From positions 4,067,501 to 4,120,518 of the forward strand of contig NZ_CP106759.1 in the NCBI RefSeq assembly GCF_025642255.1: a stretch of DNA of 53,018 nt, read 5' to 3'. Positions 46,268 to 53,018 of this stretch are shown here, one piece after another. The notes under the pieces were generated by a model. The model saw only the letters and a program-made list of their open reading frames with translations. It searched no databases and had not been told where the DNA came from. How positions within the stretch are numbered: position 1 is the stretch's first letter; every line of letters begins with the position of its first letter. The DNA is from Stenotrophomonas maltophilia. GTDB taxonomy: Bacteria; Pseudomonadota; Gammaproteobacteria; Xanthomonadales; Xanthomonadaceae. The translations under genes were made by a program, and so were the position numbers.

Positions 46268-47617
46268 TTACTTGCCGATGCAGAAGCTGGAGAAGATCCG
46301 TCCCAGCAGGTCATCGGCGCTCATCTGCCCGGTGATCTCGCCCAGCGCGTCATGCGCCAGGCGCAGCTCTTCGGCTGCCAATTCCAGGTGTTCGTGGGCC
46401 AGCTCGCCATCAGCGCGACGGGCATGTTCCTGCGCACGCTCGATTGCATCCACGTGGCGGGTGCGCGCGGAGAACTCGCCGTCCACCTGTTCGCCCGCGC
46501 CTGCCGACGCGATCGCGCGCAGGCGCGCGTGGAGGTCGTCGAGTCCTGCACCGGTGGCGGCCGAAACGAACACACGGTCCGGATCGTCCACGGTTGGGCC
46601 GGCCTGCAGCAGATCCGACTTGTTGTGGATGTAGACCTTGTGCGGCACAGCCCTCACCGCTTCGCCGATGGCCGCCTCTCCCGCCGCCGGATCGCGTGCA
46701 TCCAGCACGATCAGCGCCAGGTCGGTGCGTTCGATCTCCACGCGCGCGCGGCGCATGCCTTCGCGTTCGATGGCGTCGCCACCGTCGCGCAGGCCGGCGG
46801 TATCGACCAGGGTCAGCTCCAGTCCATCCAGGCGGATGGTCTCGCGCAGCGTGTCGCGCGTGGTGCCGGCGATGTCGGTGACGATGGCGCGTTCGCTGCC
46901 GGCAAGCGCATTGAGCAACGAACTCTTGCCGGCGTTGGGCGGGCCGATCAGCACCGCGTGCAGGCCATCGCGCAGGCGACGGCCACGCTCGGCATCGCGG
47001 CGCAGCAGGGCCAGGTCGCTGCGTGCCAGTTCCAGCCCGCGGCGCACCTGCGCGCCGCCCAGCGTATCCAGCGGCTCATCGGCAAAATCGATGGCCGCTT
47101 CCACATGCACGCGCAGCAGCACCAGCTGCTCGACCACGGCGTCGATGCGCCGCGAGAACACCCCATCCAGCGAGCGACGGGCAGCACGCGCGGCGCGGTT
47201 GTCGTCCGCAGCGATCAGATCGGCGATGGCCTCGGCCTGAGCCAGATCGAGCTTGCCGTTGAGGAAGGCGCGCTCGCTGAACTCACCGGGCCGCGCCTGC
47301 CGCGCGCCGAGCGCGATGCAGCGTGCAACCAGTTGCTGCAGCAACACCGGGCTGCCATGGCCCTGCAATTCCACCACTTCTTCGCCGGTGAAGCTGTTCG
47401 GTGCCGGGAACCACAGCACGATGCCATCGTCGATCACCTCGCCGTCGGCGTCGCGTAGACGTGCGTAATGCGCGTGACGTGGGCGCAGGCCGGTTGCGCC
47501 CAGTGCGTTGGCGATGGCGCCGGCGCGCGGGCCGGACAGGCGCAGAATGCCGACGCCACCTGCACCTGGCGCGCTGGCGATGGCGACAATGGTGTCGGTG
47601 CGGGTCGCGTCGTTCAT
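46268..47617 (-). CDS. mnmE: tRNA modification GTPase MnmE
   Basis: 449 residues from [30 protein letters not shown]-terminal folate-binding domain, helical domain and embedded G domain: P-loop GPPNAGKS (225-232), switch GTTRDT (251-256) and DTAG (272-275). It ends with the conserved CIGK (C446). With MnmG it makes the cmnm5U34 modification of tRNA. It starts three bases after the upstream deacetylase-caspase stop, so the two are probably co-transcribed. Confidence 0.97.
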   Translation of the reverse strand: MNDATRTDTIVAIASAPGAGGVGILRLSGPRAGAIANALGATGLRPRHAHYARLRDADGEVIDDGIVLWFPAPNSFTGEEVVELQGHGSPVLLQQLVARCIALGARQARPGEFSERAFLNGKLDLAQAEAIADLIAADDNRAARAARRSLDGVFSRRIDAVVEQLVLLRVHVEAAIDFADEPLDTLGGAQVRRGLELARSDLALLRRDAERGRRLRDGLHAVLIGPPNAGKSSLLNALAGSERAIVTDIAGTTRDTLRETIRLDGLELTLVDTAGLRDGGDAIEREGMRRARVEIERTDLALIVLDARDPAAGEAAIGEAVRAVPHKVYIHNKSDLLQAGPTVDDPDRVFVSAATGAGLDDLHARLRAIASAGAGEQVDGEFSARTRHVDAIERAQEHARRADGELAHEHLELAAEELRLAHDALGEITGQMSADDLLGRIFSSFCIGK

Positions 47618-47620
47618 CAC

Positions 47621-50293
47621 TCAGAGTTTCTCCAGCTGTGCGCGCGCCTGTGCAGCACCACTGCCCTGCGGCTGCAGCGCCAGGTAGGTGGTGTAGGCCT
47701 GCTTCGCCTTGGCCTTGTCGCCGGCGTTGAAGTAGGCATCGCCCAGATTCAGATAGGCCACGGCGCGCGATGGGTCGATCTTCAGCGTGTTCTCCAGCCA
47801 GCGCGCAGCTTCAGCGTAGCGCTGCTGGCGGTAGTAGACGAAGCCGAGGTTGTTCGCGGCCTGGGCGAAGTCCGGGCGAAGCTTCAGCGCCTCGGTGAAC
47901 TGCGCGACCGCCTCGTCGTACTGCTTTTCCCGGTACAGCTGCAGACCTCGGTCATTGGCTTGCTGCGCGCGTTGGCGATCCGACGCAGGACCGGCGCTGG
48001 GCACCACCAGCTTGGCCCTGCCGCCCTGCAGGTCGGCCACGGTCACTGGCGTCTGGCTGCCCTTGGCTTCACTGGCGGCCTCGACCTTGTTGTTCAGTGC
48101 GATCGCATCGGCAGTCAGCTGGCGCGTATCGGCGTTGAGGAATTCCTGGCTGTCCGGAACCTGGAACACGAACTCGCCGCCCTGCGAACCGGGCAGGCTG
48201 CCGAAGGCCGGCGTCTGGTGCGAAACGGCCGATACTGCCGGCGCCACGTAGGCGGCCAGTTCGGTACCGGTGATCAGGCCGTCGCCGTTGAGATCGCCCT
48301 TGCCGGCCAATGCCTGCAGCAGCACCCACGTGAACACCGAGTGCCCGTTCGGGCCGGCGTCGGCCACCTGCTGGTCGGCACCGCCGGCGGTCAACATCTG
48401 CCGCGCGCTGCGACGCGCGTTCTCGCGCAGGAACGACGACGACGAGGGGCCACTACGGGTCAGGCCCAGGCCGCTGTAGCAGGCATCCATCACGAACAGC
48501 ACGTGCTTGGCCTGCATGCTCTCGGCGATGTTCTGGATGTCGGTCATCGCGATGGCGTCGGTGGCGAACTCCTTCGGGTCCGAATCGACCGGGATGATGT
48601 AGCCAAGGTCGCGTCCGGAGGCGAGCTGGCGGGTGGCGCCGTGGCCAGCGAAGAACACGAACACGCGGTCATTCTTTCCGGTGCGGTCATCGGCCAGGCG
48701 GTCGTGGAAGGCGGCGAGGATGTTGTTGCGCGTGGCCTGCTCGTTCTTCAGCACGATCACCTGCGAGGACGGGAAGCCGAACTGCCCGGTCAGAGTGTCG
48801 GCGACCGCCTGCGCATCATGGCTGGCGTATTCCAGTTTCGGCCACTTGGCGTAGCTGTCGATACCGACCACGATCGCCCATGATTTCTCGTAGCCGGTGG
48901 TGACGGTGGCGGCACCGGCATCACCCTTGCGCGCACGCGCCACGGTGAAATCGCGGCCGTTCCAGCCGGCAAACTGGTAACCGTCGGCAATCAGCCGGTC
49001 GAGGATCTGCGGCAGCGCCTTCACTGCGCGATCGTGGATGTCGTGGAACAGGATGATGCCGCGCTGTTCCTTGTTCACCTGGTCGAGCACGCGCTGCACG
49101 ATCGATTCCGGCACCGGATCGGCCCAGTCCATCGAGTCGATGTTCCACATGATCGACTTCAGTCCGGCCTCGTTCAGCAGCTGCATGCCTTCGGCGTTGC
49201 GCGCACCGTACGGGAAGCGGAACAGCGGCGCGCGCTTGCTGTCCACATCCTTCAACAGCGTATCGGTGTCCAGCACCTGCTGGCGCAGCGCATCACCGGT
49301 GGTGCGCGAGAGCTGCGCATGGGTCAGGCTGTGGTTGCCCACCGCATAGCCGTCTTCCATCAGCTGGCGGCTGATCTTCGCCATCGGGCCGAGACTGACC
49401 TTGCCATCGGCTTCGACCTTGCCGAGGTTGCGACCGACCTCGAAGAACACGCCCGGCACGTCGTAGCGTTTGAGGATGGCCACCACTTCATCGGTATAAG
49501 CCTTATGCGGGCCATCGTCGAAGGTCAGCACCACGGTCTTGGCCGGCAGGTCGCGGCCGAAGATCTCGCGGTCGCTGTCCTTCATCGACATCGGATACGG
49601 CTCGATCACCCCGTAGTCGCGCAGGATCGCTTCGCGGCTGTAGTCCTTGCGCAGGTGGGCGATGTAGTCCTCCCACTTCTCGCGTTTGAGCCCGATGGCA
49701 CGGGTGCGCTCGAAACGGCTGAAGATGCGGGTCAGTTCCTGGTTGTAGTTGCGCTCGATCTCATCGAGCGCTTCCAGATCCTCGCCGATGCGCTGGTGCA
49801 GCTTCACCGCCGGCAGCGAAGAGTCGGTGCCGATGCGCTCATGCAGATCGCGCAGCACTTCGCGGAAGGCCAGGCGGTCGGCGTCGAACAGTTCCGGCGC
49901 CGACTCGATGTAGTCCAGCACGGTGCCGAGAGTGGCGAAACGCTGGGAGCTGGAACCACGCAGCAGCGTATCGAACTGCGCGGCGATCGCCGTGCGCTGC
50001 TCCAGCCCATCGTGGAACAGCTGCTGGCCCACGCGTGTGGACCTACCACGATCGGCGGCCGACTGCTGTTCCTCGTCGGCCAGCAACACGATGATCCGGC
50101 GGTAGCCGTCGAGCTGCCTCTGCAACGCAGCCAGCAACGGCGCAGCGGCCGGATCGGCGGCCGCCGCCGCCTGCGCGCTGGGCTGGGTGACGGTGGTCGC
50201 CGGTGCCTTCGCGTCCTTGTCACCACAGCCGGCAACGGCCAGGGTAAGCAGCAGCGAAGGAAGGAACAGGCGGAACGACGACGCACGTGGCAT
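47621..50293 (-). CDS. Lipoprotein with polysaccharide deacetylase, caspase-like protease, EF-hand loop and TPR repeats
   Basis: 890 residues. Lipobox LAVAGC (C23), then a helical region (about 50-230). Residues 250-430 are a NodB deacetylase with all metal-site motifs: TFDDG (257-261), NHSLTH (H321, H325), RFPYG (359-363) and the late His in LFHDIHD. Residues 468-710 are a C14 caspase/metacaspase domain with catalytic H551 in FFAGHGA and C605 in MDACYSG. Inside it is a perfect EF-hand loop DLNGDGLITGTE (667-678), a likely Ca2+ site. TPRs follow (779-878). A TTG two codons earlier is an alternative start. The organisation suggests a secreted, calcium-tuned protease joined to an enzyme for acetylated glycans. 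No partner gene is obvious; it sits between yidC and mnmE. Confidence 0.88.
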   Translation of the reverse strand: MPRASSFRLFLPSLLLTLAVAGCGDKDAKAPATTVTQPSAQAAAAADPAAAPLLAALQRQLDGYRRIIVLLADEEQQSAADRGRSTRVGQQLFHDGLEQRTAIAAQFDTLLRGSSSQRFATLGTVLDYIESAPELFDADRLAFREVLRDLHERIGTDSSLPAVKLHQRIGEDLEALDEIERNYNQELTRIFSRFERTRAIGLKREKWEDYIAHLRKDYSREAILRDYGVIEPYPMSMKDSDREIFGRDLPAKTVVLTFDDGPHKAYTDEVVAILKRYDVPGVFFEVGRNLGKVEADGKVSLGPMAKISRQLMEDGYAVGNHSLTHAQLSRTTGDALRQQVLDTDTLLKDVDSKRAPLFRFPYGARNAEGMQLLNEAGLKSIMWNIDSMDWADPVPESIVQRVLDQVNKEQRGIILFHDIHDRAVKALPQILDRLIADGYQFAGWNGRDFTVARARKGDAGAATVTTGYEKSWAIVVGIDSYAKWPKLEYASHDAQAVADTLTGQFGFPSSQVIVLKNEQATRNNILAAFHDRLADDRTGKNDRVFVFFAGHGATRQLASGRDLGYIIPVDSDPKEFATDAIAMTDIQNIAESMQAKHVLFVMDACYSGLGLTRSGPSSSSFLRENARRSARQMLTAGGADQQVADAGPNGHSVFTWVLLQALAGKGDLNGDGLITGTELAAYVAPAVSAVSHQTPAFGSLPGSQGGEFVFQVPDSQEFLNADTRQLTADAIALNNKVEAASEAKGSQTPVTVADLQGGRAKLVVPSAGPASDRQRAQQANDRGLQLYREKQYDEAVAQFTEALKLRPDFAQAANNLGFVYYRQQRYAEAARWLENTLKIDPSRAVAYLNLGDAYFNAGDKAKAKQAYTTYLALQPQGSGAAQARAQLEKL

Positions 50294-50346
50294 GGCCAAC
50301 TCGGAAGTGGGAGGAACGGTGTGCGGGGAATTCTAACGCCGCATGC

Positions 50347-50371
50347 GAAAAGCCCGCCTTGCGGCGGGCTT
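50347..50371 (-). terminator. Rho-independent terminator after yidC
   Basis: Read leftward: AGCCCGCC/GGCGGGCT stem (50351-50358/50363-50370), four-base loop, then TTTT. It closes the rpmH-rnpA-yidC operon, so the next leftward genes need their own promoter. Confidence 0.85.
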
Positions 50372-50382
50372 CTGCTGCGGTC

Positions 50383-50405
50383 AGCCGGCCAGCGGCCGAC
50401 TCTAC
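50383..50405 (-). repeat. Single SMAG stem-loop
   Basis: Minus orientation: AGCCGGCC and GGCCGACT stem ending CTAC. Unpaired unit, between the yidC stop and its terminator. Confidence 0.7.
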
Positions 50406-50408
50406 CGA

Positions 50409-52124
50409 TTACTTCTTCTTGACCGGAGCCGACGCGGCGGTGGCCGGGACCGGGTCGCCGCCATGGCGCTTGGTCATCCACCACTGCTGCAGCAGGCCCA
50501 GGCCGCCGTTGACCACCCAGTACAGGACCAGGCCGGACGGCATGAAGGCCATCATGACGCCGAACACCAGCGGCATGAACTGCATCATCTTCTGCTGCAT
50601 CGGGTCCATGCCCGGCGCAGGCGTGAGCTTCTGGGTGAACCACATCACCGCCACGTTGATCACCGGCAGGATGAAGTACGGGTCACGCGCGGTCAGGTCC
50701 TGGATCCAGCCCAGCCACGGCGCCTGGCGCAGTTCGACCGACTCCACCAGCACCCAGTACAGGGCGAAGAAGATCGGCATCTGGATGAGGATCGGCAGGC
50801 AGCCGCCCATCGGATTGATCTTCTCCTTCTTGTACAGCTCCATCATCGCGGTCTGGAACTTCTGGCGGTCATCGCCATAGCGTTCCTTCAGCTGCTGGAT
50901 GCGCGGCTGGAAGCGGCGCATCTTGGCGCCACTCTTGTATTGCACGGCCGACAGCGGGTACAGCACCAGCTTCAGCAGCACCACCAGGCCGACGATCGCC
51001 CAGCCCCAGTTGCCGACCAGCTTGTGCACCTGGTTGAGCACCCAGAACAGGCCCTGGCCGATCACCGCCATCATCGAGAAACGGCTGTAGTCGACCACGC
51101 GGTCCAGGCCCGGCACGTCTTCCTTGGCGATCAGGTTGACCAGCTTGGGGCCGACCCACAGGCGCGCTTCGGTGCTGGTGGACTGGCCCGGGGCCAGGGT
51201 AAAGGCCGGTCCGCGCGCCTCGATCAGGTCACGACCGTCCACCTGCGACAGCACGTAGTGGGCAACCTGGTCCTTCTGCGGGATCCACGCGGTGAAGAAG
51301 TGGTGCTGCAGCATCGCCAGCCAGCCGCCGGTGATGTTCTGGTTCAGCGCACCGTCCTCCAGGTAATCCTTGAACGCACGACGCTGGTACTTCTTGTCGT
51401 TGTCGTACCAGGTGGCGCCGTTGAAGCTGAAGGAATCCGGGTTGGTCATGCTCCGCGACAGGATGGTCGGGGTGCGGTCCAGGGTGCGGTAGACGTAGCC
51501 GTTCCACGTGGTGGCGCCGGCATTGCTGACTTCATCCTTGAAGCGCACGGCGTACTCGTTGCGCGAGACGGTCAGGGTGCGCTTGATGGTCACGCCGTTG
51601 TCGGCGGTCCACACGAACGGGATCTGCAGTTCGTTCTGACCCTTGGCCAGCACGAAGTCGCGGGTGTCACCGACCAGCTTGAAACCGTCGGCGCCGGGCA
51701 CCGGGGCGTTCTTGTCCTGGCTGGCCCAGCCGCTGATCGCGCTGTACGGATGCGCGGGATCTTCGGTCAGCAGGCGGACCGGCGGGCTGCCTTCATCCTT
51801 GGTCTGCGGGAACTGCAGCAGCTCGGCGTCGAGCACGCGGCCCCCGTCCAGCACCAGGCGCAGGACGTCGGTGGTGACGGTCACGCGCTGGGCGGCCGGG
51901 GTCGCGCTGGCCTGGGCCTGCGTGGGCGCCTGGCCCGGGGCCGCCGGCACCTGGGCGCTGGGAACGCTGCCTGCGGCGGCGCCCGGCACGGTCTGCGCCG
52001 CGGCCGGGGCAGAACGGGTCGTCGGAGCAGGGGTCGGAGCGGCCTGCTCGCGGCTCCACTCCATCCACAGCAGCACGGCCACCATCAGCCAGGCAAAAAT
52101 GAGAAATACGCGGGTCTGGTTCAT
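50409..52124 (-). CDS. yidC: Membrane protein insertase YidC
   Basis: 571 residues. N-terminal signal-anchor ([20 protein letters not shown]), an Ala/Pro/Gln-rich linker (about 30-75), the periplasmic P1 beta-sandwich domain (about 80-345) and the C-terminal five-helix insertase ([40 protein letters not shown] onward, with [25 protein letters not shown]). The start overlaps the rnpA stop by one base. Ends before a Rho-independent terminator. Confidence 0.97.
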   Translation of the reverse strand: MNQTRVFLIFAWLMVAVLLWMEWSREQAAPTPAPTTRSAPAAAQTVPGAAAGSVPSAQVPAAPGQAPTQAQASATPAAQRVTVTTDVLRLVLDGGRVLDAELLQFPQTKDEGSPPVRLLTEDPAHPYSAISGWASQDKNAPVPGADGFKLVGDTRDFVLAKGQNELQIPFVWTADNGVTIKRTLTVSRNEYAVRFKDEVSNAGATTWNGYVYRTLDRTPTILSRSMTNPDSFSFNGATWYDNDKKYQRRAFKDYLEDGALNQNITGGWLAMLQHHFFTAWIPQKDQVAHYVLSQVDGRDLIEARGPAFTLAPGQSTSTEARLWVGPKLVNLIAKEDVPGLDRVVDYSRFSMMAVIGQGLFWVLNQVHKLVGNWGWAIVGLVVLLKLVLYPLSAVQYKSGAKMRRFQPRIQQLKERYGDDRQKFQTAMMELYKKEKINPMGGCLPILIQMPIFFALYWVLVESVELRQAPWLGWIQDLTARDPYFILPVINVAVMWFTQKLTPAPGMDPMQQKMMQFMPLVFGVMMAFMPSGLVLYWVVNGGLGLLQQWWMTKRHGGDPVPATAASAPVKKK

Positions 52125-52618
52125 CAGCGGACAGGCTCGGCGGGGCCGGAACGCGGTGCCGGCTCGGTCAAAGAGGGAGTTGCGATGCCATCAGGCGGCG
52201 GCATTGTGCCGTCCACGCCCGGCGCGGGCAATGCACGCAGGCGGCGCAGCAGGCGCAGGAAGGCCTGGCGGATGTCGTCGTTGCTGGCATGACGCGCAGC
52301 ACTACGGGCCACGACGACAAAGTCGCCTGGCTGGATATCGGTTCGTGTCTGACGCAGGATGTCGCGCAGGACGCGCTTGATCCGGTTGCGCCCGACGGCG
52401 TTCGGATCGACCTTGCGGGAAACCGCCAGACCCAGCCTGGCCGGCCGGTCAGCCGGCAGCCAGTGCAGGGTCATCAGCGGATCGGACACACGGCGGGCGC
52501 CGTTGAAGACCGTTGAGTATTCGGCACGCGTGCGAACCCGCGCAGAGCGAGGGAATCGCTTGCGCGGGTCTGCAGTATTCACTGTCGAAGGGATTGCGTC
52601 TGCCGCGATGTGCGGCAT
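52124..52618 (-). CDS. rnpA: Ribonuclease P protein component RnpA
   Basis: 164 residues. The RnpA core has the RNA-binding RNR motif [13 protein letters not shown] (R77-N78-R79), [10 protein letters not shown] and [11 protein letters not shown]. The core ends near residue 128; the remaining 36 residues are Pro/Gly-rich, so the protein is longer than most RnpA. Binds the RNase P RNA and is needed to cut tRNA 5' ends. Five bases after rpmH and one-base overlap with yidC; the usual yidD gene is not between them. Confidence 0.95.
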   Translation of the reverse strand: MPHIAADAIPSTVNTADPRKRFPRSARVRTRAEYSTVFNGARRVSDPLMTLHWLPADRPARLGLAVSRKVDPNAVGRNRIKRVLRDILRQTRTDIQPGDFVVVARSAARHASNDDIRQAFLRLLRRLRALPAPGVDGTMPPPDGIATPSLTEPAPRSGPAEPVR

Positions 52619-52623
52619 GGCAA

Positions 52624-52764
52624 TCAGGCGCTCAGGACTTTGCGGCCCTTGGCGCGGCGACGCGACAGGATCTTGCGGCCGTCAGCGGTCTTCATACGGG
52701 CACGGAAGCCGTGGTCGCGCTTACGCTTGAGGTTGCTGGGCTGGTAGGTGCGCTTGGTGGCCAT
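52624..52764 (-). CDS. rpmH: 50S ribosomal protein L34
   Basis: 46 residues: [20 protein letters not shown] then [20 protein letters not shown] and RKVLSA, a full-length L34 of normal size. Basic and conserved throughout. It lies at the start of the rpmH-rnpA-yidC operon, right next to the chromosome origin side, and has a clear promoter upstream. Confidence 0.98.
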   Translation of the reverse strand: MATKRTYQPSNLKRKRDHGFRARMKTADGRKILSRRRAKGRKVLSA

Positions 52765-52802
52765 TGGGGCCTCTCGTATGAATGGGACGGAAAGAACCGG
52801 AA

Positions 52803-52832
52803 ATTCTAGAGAGGTACCCCACCCCGCGTCAA
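52803..52832 (-). promoter_or_regulatory. rpmH operon sigma70 promoter
   Basis: Read leftward: TTGACG (52832-52827), 18 bp spacer, TAGAAT (52808-52803). Start of transcription would be near 52796, about 32 bases before the rpmH ATG. Confidence 0.75.
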
Positions 52833-52872
52833 GCCCTGGGGACTACGCGAATTCACCGGCCTGTGCAATAGC

Positions 52873-52893
52873 TGTGGATGTTTTTGTGAATAA
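52873..52893 (+). promoter_or_regulatory. Two DnaA-box-like sites at the rpmH/dnaA boundary
   Basis: TGTGGATGT (52873-52881) and TGTGAATAA (52885-52893) each match the DnaA box TGTGGATAA in seven or eight of nine positions and are in tandem. They sit in the region upstream of rpmH where dnaA, and often oriC, begins; dnaA itself is beyond the window. The rest of 52894-53018 shows no gene. Confidence 0.55.
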
Positions 52894-53018
52894 GTAGGGG
52901 ACAAGCATTCCGAAGGCGGGCGCTCGGTGGTAGTCTGAGCCATCCATTTCCCCCCTTTCCGGCCTGTGTTTGGGCGCCTTGTCGCGCCCCCACCCCGGCC
53001 ATCGGACGATTATTGCTG

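Overview
The window is high-GC (roughly two thirds G+C) gammaproteobacterial chromosome, most likely Stenotrophomonas (S. maltophilia group). The main reasons are repeated short stem-loops carrying a terminal GTAG (SMAG-type repeats), xanthomonad-like gene content, and the right-hand end, where rpmH, rnpA and yidC read away from an oriC/dnaA-type region. No tRNA, rRNA, CRISPR array, insertion sequence or prophage was seen. It reads as core chromosome close to the replication origin.

Layout. 1-6.5 kb: the 3' end of a BenE-like transporter; a leftward cluster of ychJ, egtB, egtD (ergothioneine synthesis), an unusual lytic transglycosylase fused in frame to a hexose-6-phosphate mutarotase, and a DUF2628 membrane protein; then a rightward TSUP transporter. 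6.6-12.9 kb: a leftward MksFEB/JetABC condensin-like operon (DUF3375, DUF4194, SMC-like ATPase) downstream of folE, with no JetD/MksG nuclease gene. 12.9-18.7 kb: a repeat-rich non-coding stretch, then a MarR-controlled tripartite efflux operon (MarR, DUF1656, HlyD adaptor, outer-membrane lipoprotein factor, FUSC pump). 18.8-28.1 kb: a small uncharacterised protein and the leftward recC-recB-recD operon. 28.3-32.4 kb: a complete mlaFEDCB-mlaA lipid-transport operon closed by a bidirectional terminator. 32.5-41.4 kb: glutathione peroxidase, a Cys-rich lipoprotein, rmuC, a glutathione S-transferase, a quinone oxidoreductase/LysR divergent pair, a LysE exporter, an APC permease and a secreted M19 dipeptidase. 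41.5-46.1 kb: rlmI, a yybP-ykoY (manganese) riboswitch ahead of a terC/alx gene, a rhomboid protease and a periplasmic glycerophosphodiesterase. 46.2-53 kb: mnmE, a very large lipoprotein combining a polysaccharide deacetylase, a caspase-like protease, an EF-hand loop and TPRs, then yidC, rnpA, rpmH and the edge of the origin region.

Several genes act together. EgtD and EgtB make ergothioneine. RecBCD and RmuC handle DNA breaks. The Mla proteins keep outer-membrane lipid asymmetry. RpmH/RnpA/YidC/MnmE form the conserved origin-proximal translation and membrane-insertion cluster. The most unusual items are the deacetylase-caspase lipoprotein, the transglycosylase-mutarotase fusion (with a plausible internal start), the nuclease-less Mks/Jet operon, and several intergenic repeat families placed at the ends of transcription units.
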